A DNA stretch of 64,000 nt from Actinacidiphila acididurans (GTDB lineage Bacteria > Actinomycetota > Actinomycetes > Streptomycetales > Streptomycetaceae), in NCBI RefSeq assembly GCF_016918855.1, contig NZ_JADKYB010000013.1, forward strand, positions 247,429-311,428. Reading direction: 5' to 3'. The notes under the pieces were generated by a model, which saw only the letters and a list, made by a program, of their open reading frames with translations, was not told where the DNA came from and searched no databases. Each line of letters begins with the position of its first letter. The first letter of the stretch is position 1. Below are positions 44,001-52,271 of this stretch, in pieces. A program made the translations under genes and the position numbers.

Positions 44001-45189
44001 CGTTGCACAGGTACGACGGGGTGCAGGACCCGTTGGAGCCGGTGGTCACGTCGTTGATGCCGGACGCGGCCGCGTACGGGTAGGAGTTCGGGTACGTGCC
44101 CGCCACCGGGGTACCGGCGTCGGCGTAGACCGAGGCGATGATCGGGGACGACACGCTGGTGCCGCCGTAGACCGTCCAGCCGCCGTTGCCGTAGGTCTGG
44201 TAGACCGCGACGCCCGCGGCCACGGCCGACACGTCGGCCAGGGCGCGCTTGTCGCAGCCGGTGTCGTGCTGCCAGGCCGGCTTCGGCTCGTACATCGAGC
44301 AGCCGGAGCCCGCGTCGTTCCAGGCGGACTCGGTCCAGCCGCGGGCGGTGGTGGTGTCGCGGGTCAGCGTGGTGCCGCCGACCGCGGTCACGTACTGGGA
44401 GGCCGCGGGGTAACCCACGCCGTAGGCGTAGTCACCGGTGGAGACGGTGACCGCGACACCCGGGTGGTTGTAGTACGCGTCGAGGACGGTGGTCTCCGTC
44501 GGGTCCTCGCCGTTGCCGCCCCGGTAGTCGCTGCCGTAGGAGTTGGAGACGAACTTCGCGCCGAGCGCGACCGCCTCGTTCACCGACGAGCCGAGGTTGT
44601 CGAAGCTGTTGTCGTCCGCCTCGACCAGCAGGATGTGGGCGTTGGGCGCGATCGCCGAGACCATGTCGAGGTCGAGGGAGATCTCACCGGACCAGCCGGC
44701 GTCGGGGGTGGGGTAGCTGGTGCCGCCGCGCTGGTCGACCTTGCTGAAGCAGCCGTTGGCGGTGGTGCACTCCGGCAGCCCGTACTGGGACCGGTAGACC
44801 GCGAGGTCGGCTTCGGCGTTCGGGTCGTCGAAGGCGTCGACGATGGCGACCGTCTGGCCCGCTCCGCCGTCGGTGGACAGGTTGTAGGCGCTCTCCAGGT
44901 CGGGGGCGCCCCAGCCGGTCGGGGTGAGCGCGGGCATCAGGCCCTTGACCGGCTTGATGTCGGCGCGGCGCAGGGCGTAGCAGGTGAACTGGCCCGCCTT
45001 GGGGGTGGCGCAGGCGGGCTCGAGCAGTTGGTGGCTGTCGGTGGAGGCGGCGGGTGCGGCCGGCGCCGAGGAGGCGGCCTGTGCCGGGACCTGGATCCCC
45101 AGCACGGCCATCGCCGCGGCGGCGAGGACGGCCAGGACGGCGGAGATCGTCCGCCGTGGATCCGGTCTGGTTCTCGCTGAGGTGCGCAA
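41050..45189 (-). CDS. Secreted S53 (sedolisin) peptidase with Kelch and carboxypeptidase-regulatory-like domains
   Basis: About 1,379 residues from TTG 45189 (GGGAG 6 bases upstream); a GTG at 45267 in the same frame also has GGAG and would add 26 residues. The signal peptide ends near PAQAA. The sedolisin domain has Glu169 and Asp173 (GEISLDLD) and Ser345 in GGTSVSSP. The usual pro-kumamolisin activation domain is missing. Beta-sandwich regulatory repeats, an exported adhesion-like module with DGGTTW, Kelch repeats (VYSAFGF, LYMIGGC, LLLLAGG) and a final carboxypeptidase-regulatory-like module follow. Likely an extracellular acid endopeptidase. Divergent paralogue of the gene at 45646. Confidence 0.85.
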   Translation of the reverse strand: MRTSARTRPDPRRTISAVLAVLAAAAMAVLGIQVPAQAASSAPAAPAASTDSHQLLEPACATPKAGQFTCYALRRADIKPVKGLMPALTPTGWGAPDLESAYNLSTDGGAGQTVAIVDAFDDPNAEADLAVYRSQYGLPECTTANGCFSKVDQRGGTSYPTPDAGWSGEISLDLDMVSAIAPNAHILLVEADDNSFDNLGSSVNEAVALGAKFVSNSYGSDYRGGNGEDPTETTVLDAYYNHPGVAVTVSTGDYAYGVGYPAASQYVTAVGGTTLTRDTTTARGWTESAWNDAGSGCSMYEPKPAWQHDTGCDKRALADVSAVAAGVAVYQTYGNGGWTVYGGTSVSSPIIASVYADAGTPVAGTYPNSYPYAAASGINDVTTGSNGSCTPSYLCNGTTGYDGPTGLGTPDGVEAFRTGPHGVLAGTVTDASTGKPVQGATVTAGTDTAKTDATGTYTLPVPAGTYDVSVAAFGYTTATATGVDVGDGATVTKSFALTPVPSHTVAGKVTDGSGHGWPLYAKITVDGAPGTVWTDPASGAYTVKLPEGHDYTLHVTASNPGYQSVTKTVTVGTADQTVNLPVPADPWATAAPGYQINTTGTTEPFDATTAPPAGWSVVNADGTTGGWEFDDPGNRGNHTGGTGGFAIADSDHFGGAASQDTQLISPAYDFTGNNNPEVAFNTQYQAYNGQSAEVDATSDGGTTWTKVWSTTTSVAGPAKIEVPLSGFAGKPAVQLRFHFISHFGWWWSVDNVFVGDRELVPTPGALVVGTVSDANTGSGVVGATVTDGTDATQTATTVATPDDPNLGDGYYSLFDTNFGSHGFAAAKGHYTTQTKSVNVAADSAVKADFSLAAGQVTVTPASVDATVPWAGSKTQTVTVKNTGGAPATVKLGEQSGGFKIQAAGAPLITAKGDYTALSSKAHQVAGATAPAAGPSDAAWAPAPDYPSAIMDNAVGSYDGKVYSAFGFTGSADSKDMYALDPVAGTWSKLASATDTREDPAHGFIDGKFYAAGGWGPSGSPDPKLEIYDPGSDSWTTGASAPKPYAGSGTAVLDGKLYMIGGCGASTCGTTDATVYDAATDTWSAIASYPEPISWEACGAVNELIYCAGGLNSSNADVAHTYVYDPSVNTWSQLADMPATQWGTSYTAANGLLLLAGGVSNNALTNRAQAFDPVAGTWSALPNPSTPTYRGGGAPGFYKVGGGDAPSHPTAKAEVLAGYDQVGSADVTWLGESTNQLTVQPGASAQVTVTLDASVPEVTQPGDYSAQLSVGTDTPYTVPRIPVTLHVNPPKTWGKITGTVLGVTATGGTAPLAGATVQIDTWATSYTLTTGSDGTYALWLDTRNNPLTLIVAKDGYQPTTTTVKIQKGATTTSNFTLKRK

Positions 45190-45645
45190 GCGTTTCTCCC
45201 ATGCGTGTGTGGCAGGGGGTCGGCCCTTGGACGGTTCAGGGACGACGGCGAATGAACGGGCATTCACCGGGGCTCCATTAGCGAGTTACTTAATGAACCT
45301 GTCAATCACTCACGGTGAGCGACGATGGTCACAGTGCGTCAGTCGATGTCCGGAATCCGGTGTGCGGACGCGGCCGACTGTGGGGGTTTCCGCCGGATTG
45401 TGTGGCGGTTGAGTGCCCAGTGGCAGAAGTGGTCGACCTGCTCCCAAGGTCCATGTGTCGCAGGCGTTAACACGACACGGCGGCAAACCGCCAGGGTCCC
45501 GCATTGACCCATTCGGCCGGGCGGTTGGACCTTTGTGCTGGTCAACAGCCCTTCCACCGCCCACCGTCGGAATTCCGCCCGGTTGCGACACGCAGCCGCG
45601 GAAACCGGCGCCGAGCGGGCACTGTCCCGTACGACTGGAGCACCC
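45190..45645. other. Shared divergent promoter region of the two S53 genes
   Basis: About 456 bases between the proposed TTG starts. The part 45275-45315 is unusually AT-rich for this genome and is the likeliest promoter or operator area. No exact dyad longer than 8 bases was found by eye. Confidence 0.45.
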
Positions 45646-48600
45646 TTGCCCGGATCGAGAACCGTCTCCGCACAACCGCTCACAAGGCGACGAACCCGCA
45701 CCGCGGTGAGCGCCGCCACCGCCGCCGTACTCGCCGTGCTCGCGGCGCTCGCGGTCCTGCTGCCCCAGCAGGCCGTGGCCGCCCCGGCCGGCACCGGCAC
45801 CGGCTCCGCATCGGGGCCGGTGTCCGCCGTCCCGGCCTGCGGCACGCCTCAGCCGGGCCACTTCGGGTGCTTCGCCATGCGCCGCACCGACGTGCACGCC
45901 ACGCTCGGTGTACGCCGGCTGACGGCCGGCCAGGCCGCGACGCCGGCCGGCTACTCCCCGGCCGACCTGCTGTCGGCCTACAACCTGCCGGCCGACGGCG
46001 GCGCCGGCGCCACCATCGCGGTGGTCGACGCCTTCGACGACCCCACCGCCGAGGCCGACCTGGCCGTGTACCGGGCCCAGTACGGGCTGCCGGAGTGCAC
46101 GACCGCCAACGGCTGCTTCAGCAAGGTCGACCAGCGCGGCGGCACCGACTACCCGGTGTCCGACGAGGGGTGGGCCGGCGAGATATCCCTGGACCTCGAC
46201 ATGGTCTCGGCGATCGCCCCCAAGGCGCACATCCTGCTGGTGGAGGCCGACCAGTCGACGTCGGACTCCCTGGGCGCCGCCGAGAACGCCGCGGTCGCGC
46301 TGGGCGCGCGCTACGTCTCCAACTCCTGGGGCTCCTACGGCGACGACCCGGCCAACCTCGCCTACGACGAGAGCTACTTCAACCACCCCGGTGTCGCGGT
46401 GGTGTTCAGCTCCGGCGACGACGGATACGGCGTCAGCTACCCGGCCTCCTCGCCGTACGTGACCTCGGTCGGCGGCACCTCGCTGGTCCGCGACGGCAGC
46501 GCCCGCGGCTGGAACGAGTCGGTGTGGAACGGCATCACCACCGACGCCAGCGGCGCCAAGCACTGGGGCGCGCCCGGTTCGGGCTGCTCCACGATCGAGC
46601 CCCGGCCCGACTTCCAGTCGGCGGTGGACTGCTCCGGCCGCTCGGTGGCCGACGTGAGCGCGGTGGCCGACCCCGCCACCGGTGTCGCGGTCTACAACTC
46701 CTTCTCCGACGGCGGCTGGAACGTCTACGGCGGCACCAGCGCCTCGGCCCCGATCATCGCCTCCGTCTACGCCCTGGCCGGCACCCCGGTCACCGGCAGC
46801 TACCCGGCGGCGTACCCGTACCAGGCCACCGGCGCGCTGAACGACGTGACGCAGGGCGACGACGCGAGCTGCGCCGACGCCTCGCTGTGCGGCTACGGCA
46901 CCACGCCCGACTGCACCCCGCTGTGGACCTGCGCGGCCCAGCCCGGCTACGACGGCCCGACCGGCCTCGGCACCCCGGACGGCACCGCGGCCTTCCGGGC
47001 CGGCCCGCACGGCACCGTCACCGGTACGGTCACCGACGCCGCCACGCACAACCCGCTGACCGGCGCCACGGTGAGCCTGGGCGACCACACGGCCACCACC
47101 GACGCCAAGGGCGGCTACCGGCTCGACGTGCCCGCCGGCTCGTACGACCTGAAGGTCACCGCCTTCGGCTACGCCGATCTGGACCTGGGCAGCGTGCAGG
47201 TGGCCGACGGCGCCGGACTCACCGAGAACGCCGCGCTGACCGCGGTGCCCTCGCAGACCGTTTCCGGCACCGTGCGTGACGGCGGCGGCCACGGCTGGGG
47301 CCTGTACGCCCAGATCACCCTGGACGGCGTGCCCGGCACGGTTTACACGGACCCGGCGACCGGCCACTACTCGGTGAAGGTCCCCAAGGGCCACACCTAC
47401 ACCCTGCACGCCACCTCGCTGTGGGCCGGCTACCAGCAGGGCACCACGACGGTCACCGCCGGCAACTCGCCCGCGACCGGGGACTTCACCCTGCCCTTGA
47501 GCACCACGGGAGCGCTCCCGCAGGGCTACGAGACGGTCTACCGGGGCGGCGGCCTGCAGTCCTTCGCGGGCTCCTCGGCGCCCGACGGGTGGACGGTGAA
47601 GAACAACACCTCCGCCGGCGGCTGGAACTTCGACGACCCGCTCAACCGCGGCAACCAGACCGGTGGTTCCGGCCGGTTCGCCGAGGTCGACGACTTCGCG
47701 CTCGGCTGGGCCCCGGCCGACACCGAACTGCTCAGCCCCGCCTACGACTTCACCGGGGTGAGCGACCCGCAGCTCCAGTTCGACACGGCGCTGCCCACGC
47801 TGTACCGGCTCGGCAGCCTGACCGCCGACGTGGACGTCAGCACCGACGGCGGCACGACCTGGTCCACGGTGTGGCACCACACCGACGTGGTGCCCGGCCC
47901 GGCGCACGAGACCGTCCCGCTGAAGGCGTACGCCGGCGACAAGAACGTGCGGCTGCGCTTCCACTACACCGGTTCGCTCACCGGCATCTGGGAGATCGAC
48001 AACGTGGCGGTCGGCACCCCGACCCTGGTGACCCGGCCCGGCGGGCTGCTGGTCGGCACGGTCACGGACGCCAACACCGGTGCCGGCGTGCTCGGCGCGA
48101 CGGTCACGGCCGCCGCGGTGCCCGCCGACAGCGGCCGCGTGGTGGCCGCGCCCGGCGACCCGGCCGCCACCAAGGGCCTGTACGCGGCCTTCTCCAGCCG
48201 CACCGGCGAGCAGAAGTTCACCGCGGGCCTGCCCGGCTTCGGCTACCCGCCGGTGACCGGGCCGGTGAAGGTGCGGGCGAACGGCACCACCCGTGCCGAC
48301 TTCCTGCTGCACCCGGCGAAGTTGGGCTTCGCCTCCTCCTCGGTGACGGCGAAGGTGCCGGCCGGCGGCAGCCGGAGCGTCACGGTGGAGGTCCGCAACA
48401 CCGGCGGATCGGCGGCGACCTTCTCCCTCGGCGAGCGCGACCTGGGCACGACACCGCCCGCCGCCTCGAGCGCTCCGGCGCAGCGGGTGCCCTCGACGGT
48501 GACCCCGGACGGCCTGCTCAAGGCCGCGCCGAAGGCCGAGCCGAAGACCGCATCGGCCAACACCCGGGCCCCGAGCGCCGATCCGGCGACGGACCCGGCC

Positions 48601-49683
48601 TGGTCGTCGCTGGCGAACCTGCCCACCGGCGAGTTCGGCGGGGTCTCGGCGGTGATCGGCGGCACCCTCTACGAGGGCCTGGGCGAGGAGCCCGGCGGCG
48701 TGTGGAGCAATGCCTTCCGCTCCTACGACCCGGCCACCGCCACCTGGAAGACCGAGCCGAGCCCGGTCACGCGCCGGATCTACCCGGCCTACGGCGTCAT
48801 CCGCGGCAAGCTGTACGTCACCGGCGGCCGTGACGCCGCGGGCAACCCCATCACCAGCGGCGAGGTCTTCGATCCCGCCACCGGCACCTGGTCGCAGATC
48901 GCCGACGCGCCGCGCGGCTTCGGCGCCCCGGGCGCGGCGGTCGTGGGCGACAAGCTGTACGTGATCGGCGGCTGCGACTTCGGCGGCTGCGGCTACAACA
49001 TGGTCCAGGTCTACGACCCGGCGACCGACACCTGGTCCTCGGGCCCGCAGTACCCGGAGCCGATCTCGTTCACGGTGTGCGGCACCGTCGACGGCGCGAT
49101 CACCTGCTCGGGCGGCGCGTACCAGCCGGCCGACGCCACGCCCAAGGACACCTCGCACACCTACGTGCTGGACACGGCGGCCGGTGCCTGGCGCCGGGTC
49201 GCCGACGCCCCGGCGGACTTCTGGGGCGCGACCGGCACGGCGGCGGACGGCGCGCTCCTGGTGGCCGGCGGCCAGCAGATCAGTGCGAACGCGCTGACCT
49301 CCCAGGCGTTCGCCTACCACCCGGACGGCGACACGTGGTCGGCGCTGCCGGCCCTGCCGCAGCCGGTGCTGGGCGCGCAGTCGGCGCCCGGCTGGTTCGC
49401 CATCGGCGGCATGAACGCCTACAGCGTTCCGCAGCAGGCGGCGTACGAACTGCCCGGCTACGACCGGCCGTACGGCGACGTGCCGTGGCTGAGCGAGCAG
49501 GCCCGGCAGCTCACCGTGCCGGCCCACGCCACGGTCACCGTCCGGGTCACCCTCGACGCCGGGGCGATGACCGCGGCCGACGCGGGTGCCCACCGGGCGG
49601 CGCTGGTGCTGGACGGCGACACGCCGTACGCCCCGGCGACGCTGCCGGTCACCATGACGGTGGTGCCGCCGGCCGGGAGCTGA
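45646..49683 (+). CDS. Secreted S53 (sedolisin) peptidase with Kelch and carboxypeptidase-regulatory-like domains (paralogue)
   Basis: About 1,345 residues from TTG 45646, chosen because GGAG lies 5 bases upstream and it gives a normal signal peptide (TRRRTRT, hydrophobic core, AVAA); no ATG or GTG fits. The peptidase domain carries Glu179 and Asp183 (GEISLDLD) and Ser365 in GGTSASAP. As in its divergent neighbour, the activation prodomain is absent and the same domain train follows: regulatory-like modules, a DGGTTW beta-sandwich, and Kelch repeats (LYVTGGRD, LYVIGGCD, LLVAGGQ). It lacks the last regulatory-like module of the other copy. The pair arose by inverted duplication and has since diverged. 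Confidence 0.86.
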   Translation: MPGSRTVSAQPLTRRRTRTAVSAATAAVLAVLAALAVLLPQQAVAAPAGTGTGSASGPVSAVPACGTPQPGHFGCFAMRRTDVHATLGVRRLTAGQAATPAGYSPADLLSAYNLPADGGAGATIAVVDAFDDPTAEADLAVYRAQYGLPECTTANGCFSKVDQRGGTDYPVSDEGWAGEISLDLDMVSAIAPKAHILLVEADQSTSDSLGAAENAAVALGARYVSNSWGSYGDDPANLAYDESYFNHPGVAVVFSSGDDGYGVSYPASSPYVTSVGGTSLVRDGSARGWNESVWNGITTDASGAKHWGAPGSGCSTIEPRPDFQSAVDCSGRSVADVSAVADPATGVAVYNSFSDGGWNVYGGTSASAPIIASVYALAGTPVTGSYPAAYPYQATGALNDVTQGDDASCADASLCGYGTTPDCTPLWTCAAQPGYDGPTGLGTPDGTAAFRAGPHGTVTGTVTDAATHNPLTGATVSLGDHTATTDAKGGYRLDVPAGSYDLKVTAFGYADLDLGSVQVADGAGLTENAALTAVPSQTVSGTVRDGGGHGWGLYAQITLDGVPGTVYTDPATGHYSVKVPKGHTYTLHATSLWAGYQQGTTTVTAGNSPATGDFTLPLSTTGALPQGYETVYRGGGLQSFAGSSAPDGWTVKNNTSAGGWNFDDPLNRGNQTGGSGRFAEVDDFALGWAPADTELLSPAYDFTGVSDPQLQFDTALPTLYRLGSLTADVDVSTDGGTTWSTVWHHTDVVPGPAHETVPLKAYAGDKNVRLRFHYTGSLTGIWEIDNVAVGTPTLVTRPGGLLVGTVTDANTGAGVLGATVTAAAVPADSGRVVAAPGDPAATKGLYAAFSSRTGEQKFTAGLPGFGYPPVTGPVKVRANGTTRADFLLHPAKLGFASSSVTAKVPAGGSRSVTVEVRNTGGSAATFSLGERDLGTTPPAASSAPAQRVPSTVTPDGLLKAAPKAEPKTASANTRAPSADPATDPAWSSLANLPTGEFGGVSAVIGGTLYEGLGEEPGGVWSNAFRSYDPATATWKTEPSPVTRRIYPAYGVIRGKLYVTGGRDAAGNPITSGEVFDPATGTWSQIADAPRGFGAPGAAVVGDKLYVIGGCDFGGCGYNMVQVYDPATDTWSSGPQYPEPISFTVCGTVDGAITCSGGAYQPADATPKDTSHTYVLDTAAGAWRRVADAPADFWGATGTAADGALLVAGGQQISANALTSQAFAYHPDGDTWSALPALPQPVLGAQSAPGWFAIGGMNAYSVPQQAAYELPGYDRPYGDVPWLSEQARQLTVPAHATVTVRVTLDAGAMTAADAGAHRAALVLDGDTPYAPATLPVTMTVVPPAGS

Positions 49684-49700
49684 CGGCGGGCGCGAACCGC

Positions 49701-49771
49701 TTGTGATCCAGGGGATCGCCTGTGATCCAGGGGATCGCTTGTGATCCAGGGGATCGCTTGTGATCCAGGGG
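49701..49771. repeat. 3.7 tandem copies of a 19-bp repeat
   Basis: The unit TTGTGATCCAGGGGATCGC occurs at 49701, 49720, 49739 and, cut short, 49758. Each unit contains the small dyad GATC-CAGGG-GATC. The array sits 18 bases after the S53 stop, between convergent genes. Confidence 0.9.
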
Positions 49772-49846
49772 CGGGCCGGCGAACAGCCGGTCCGCCCCCT
49801 GGCGTTGCCTCCCGGCGGCCGTGTGGGCGTCGGCCGTCGGATCGGG

Positions 49847-50860
49847 TCAGCCCGCCCGGCCCCGGCCGATGGCCTCCTCGTCGGGGTGCCACCAGCCGCG
49901 GCTGGCCAGCAGCACACCGGCCTGGAAGCGGCTGGCCGCGCCGAGCCGGCCGAGCAGGGCCTGCACGCGGCGCTGCACGGTGCGGTGCCCGATGCCGAGC
50001 TGGCGGGCGATGGTCTCGTCGGGCAGACCCATCGCCAGCAGCGAGATGATGCGCCGTTCCTCCTCGTTGACGAACTCGTCGGGGCCCACCGGCGCGGACC
50101 GGCCGGGCATGTAGGGCTGGGCCTGGCTCCACAGCGACTCGAAGAGGGTGGAGAGCGCGTCCAGCAGGGCGGAGGGATGGACCAGGATGCAGGCGTCCAG
50201 CACCTGGGGGGTGGCCAGCAGCGGGATCAGGGCGGCCTGGTCGTCGGCGATGATCAGCTTCATGGGCGCCTCGGGCAGGAAGCGGACCTCCTCACCGGCC
50301 GCGATGTCCGCCTCGACGCGCTCCATGGTGCCGGGCATGCTGAGGGTGTCGCGGGCATGGATGAACCGGCTGCGCACGCTGCGGTCGGCCACTACGTTGG
50401 CGGAGTTGACCCGTTCGCCGTCGCTCGCCTGGGCGTAGGGGGGCGCGTCGATGCCGCGGATCTCCCGCTCGGCGCGGTTGAACAGCTGCTGGCCGCAGCG
50501 CGCCACGCCGTCGCGGCCGGTGACGACCTCGATCAGGGAGGAGGAGTCGCGGCCCCTGCGGGCCTCGCGGTGCCGCTCGGTGAGGCGCTCGGTGAGCGCG
50601 CGCACCCGGTGGATGTCCCGCTCCCGGGCCAGCAGCAGCACCTCCAGGGCGTGTTCGGGCGGCAGGGCGGTCCAGGAGGCCGGGCTGCCGGGCAGCCGGG
50701 ATATCAGTCCGCCGTTCTCGAGGCGGACCAGGGCGCCGCTGACCGCGTCGGGGCCGATGCCGGTACGCCGGCACAGGTCGTCGACGGGCAGCGGGGGGTT
50801 GTCGACCAGGGTGAAGTAGAGGACCTCGGCTGGCTGATCCAGCCCCAGGACTTCGAGCAT
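49847..50860 (-). CDS. TrmB/LuxR-type transcriptional regulator
   Basis: A 337-residue two-ended regulator. The N-terminus (residues 1-70) is a TrmB-like winged helix (VLYFTLVDNPPLPVDDLCRR), the middle is an effector or PLD-like sensor region, and the C-terminus is a LuxR/GerE helix-turn-helix (EERRIISLLAMGLPDETIARQ, quoted to about residue 300, then GIGHRTVQRRVQALLGRLGA). Such proteins are common orphan activators in streptomycetes. ATG 50860 follows GGAGG by 5 bases. It is convergent with the S53 gene and divergent from the M15-like gene. Confidence 0.88.
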   Translation of the reverse strand: MLEVLGLDQPAEVLYFTLVDNPPLPVDDLCRRTGIGPDAVSGALVRLENGGLISRLPGSPASWTALPPEHALEVLLLARERDIHRVRALTERLTERHREARRGRDSSSLIEVVTGRDGVARCGQQLFNRAEREIRGIDAPPYAQASDGERVNSANVVADRSVRSRFIHARDTLSMPGTMERVEADIAAGEEVRFLPEAPMKLIIADDQAALIPLLATPQVLDACILVHPSALLDALSTLFESLWSQAQPYMPGRSAPVGPDEFVNEEERRIISLLAMGLPDETIARQLGIGHRTVQRRVQALLGRLGAASRFQAGVLLASRGWWHPDEEAIGRGRAG

Positions 50861-51026
50861 CGCCACCTCCGCGCACACCGTAGCCTGCGGCATCTACGTG
50901 ATTGAACACCAAACCTTTACGGTCTCGCCCGAATCCGCTCACCCGGCCCGGCCTGCCGTAACGCCCTTTCGGGCACCCCGGCCGATACTGGGCAGGGACC
51001 GCACGCCTTTCGTCCCTGGAGCGGCC

Positions 51027-52196
51027 ATGGCACGGCATCCGGCCTTCGGCGACCGTCCGGCTTCCGGCGGCCGTCCTGCTTTCGGCCACCGCCCGGCTTC
51101 CGTTGATCGTTCCGGTGATCGTTCCGGTGATCGCCCCGACGCCGGCGACCGTCCGTCCGGTGCGGTCGGGCGCCGGACGCTGCTGCTGGGCACAGCCCTG
51201 TGGTGCGCCGGCTGTTCCGGCGGCGGTACGCACCCGTCGTCGGCCGGGTCCGCCACGATCCCGGCGACCGGCTCCCCCACCGGGACGAAGCCCGGTACCG
51301 GCTCCCCCACCGGTCACCCGGCGAGCACCGCGCTCCCCCGGCTGCCGGCCGCCCCGCCCTGGACGCCGGGCCCGGGCGAGATCCAGCCCGCGGCCAAACT
51401 CGCCGCGGTCAGGTTGGTGGAGGCCTTCGGCACCTGGCCGGCCGGGCAGGCCGGTCCCGCGCACGGCGCCGCCCGGGCCACCGCGCTGGGCGTCCCGGCA
51501 GCGCGGGCCGCCCGGCTCGCCCGGCAGACCGGATCGCTGACCCCGGCCGCGGACGAGGCCGTGGTCCAGGTGATCGACGCCCAGTACGGCGGGATCCTGA
51601 CCGACAGCGCAAGCGTCCTGGTGGTGTGCGCCCAAACCACCAGGACGGGCGGCACCACCAGGACCGGCGGCACGGTCCGGCACGGCGGCACCACGGTGGA
51701 CGTACGGCTGAGCAAGGGCGCCAGGGGCTGGGCGGTCACCGCCCTGCACCCGGCGACCCCCGGGCCGCCGGTCTCCCCCGACGCCGCGGCCCGCGCGGTG
51801 CTGGGCGATTCCAGGATCGAGCTGTCGCCCGGGTCCGCCGCCGATGTGCGCAGCGGCCGGGTGCACGACAGCGTGCTGCGCGCCATGACCGCGCTGGCCG
51901 GCCCGTACCGGATCTCGGTGAGCGTGGTGCGCTCGGGGCATCCGCTCGACGTGTTCGGCACGACCCGGCCGAGCGACCATCCGCGCGGGCGGGCCTTCGA
52001 CGTCTGGCGGATCAACGGCAGGCGCGTGGTGGACCCGGCCACCCCGCGCAGCCTGATCACCGGTTTCATGCGCGCCGCCGCGGCGGCCGGGTCGTACAAC
52101 GTCGGCGGCCCGGTGCTGCTGTCCGGCGGCGCGGCGGACCAGTTCTTCTCCGACGCCACCCATCACGACCATGTGCACATCGGCTTCCTCACCTGA
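51027..52196 (+). CDS. Lipoprotein with M15-type D-Ala-D-Ala carboxypeptidase-like domain
   Basis: A 389-residue exported protein. The export signal begins late: Arg49-Arg50 (VGRRTLLLG) and the lipobox-like CAGC ending at Cys63, preceded by 48 residues of imperfect DRPASG-type repeats. The C-terminal domain shows the M15 zinc pattern SDHPRGRAFD and HHDHVHIGF, so peptidoglycan stem-peptide cleavage is plausible. ATG 51027 has GGAG 5 bases upstream and no in-frame start exists nearer the signal. The long repetitive N-terminus and the Cys at position -3 of the lipobox are unusual. Confidence 0.78.
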   Translation: MARHPAFGDRPASGGRPAFGHRPASVDRSGDRSGDRPDAGDRPSGAVGRRTLLLGTALWCAGCSGGGTHPSSAGSATIPATGSPTGTKPGTGSPTGHPASTALPRLPAAPPWTPGPGEIQPAAKLAAVRLVEAFGTWPAGQAGPAHGAARATALGVPAARAARLARQTGSLTPAADEAVVQVIDAQYGGILTDSASVLVVCAQTTRTGGTTRTGGTVRHGGTTVDVRLSKGARGWAVTALHPATPGPPVSPDAAARAVLGDSRIELSPGSAADVRSGRVHDSVLRAMTALAGPYRISVSVVRSGHPLDVFGTTRPSDHPRGRAFDVWRINGRRVVDPATPRSLITGFMRAAAAAGSYNVGGPVLLSGGAADQFFSDATHHDHVHIGFLT

Positions 52197-52214
52197 GGCG
52201 TCGGGACACGACCG

Positions 52215-52252
52215 CACCACCCGGGCGGCGCGGGTGCCCCGCCCGGGTGGTG
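52215..52252. terminator. Bidirectional hairpin terminator
   Basis: Perfect 14-base stem CACCACCCGGGCGG (52215-52228) with its complement at 52239-52252, 10-base loop, between the M15-like and GH92 genes. Confidence 0.8.
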
Positions 52253-52271
52253 CCGGGTATGAAAGTGCCGG

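Noticed and set aside
40732..45180. A 1,482-codon open frame on the plus strand
   Set aside because: It runs antisense to the S53 peptidase gene and its product is a Val/Gly/Arg/Ala string with no domains. High GC keeps antisense frames open.
49701..49771. Possible CRISPR array
   Set aside because: The 19-base units are directly adjacent with no spacers and no cas genes are present; it is a simple tandem repeat.
45310..49917. A 1,535-codon open frame on the minus strand
   Set aside because: Antisense shadow of the second S53 gene; composition is only Arg/Gly/Val/Ala/His with no family resemblance.
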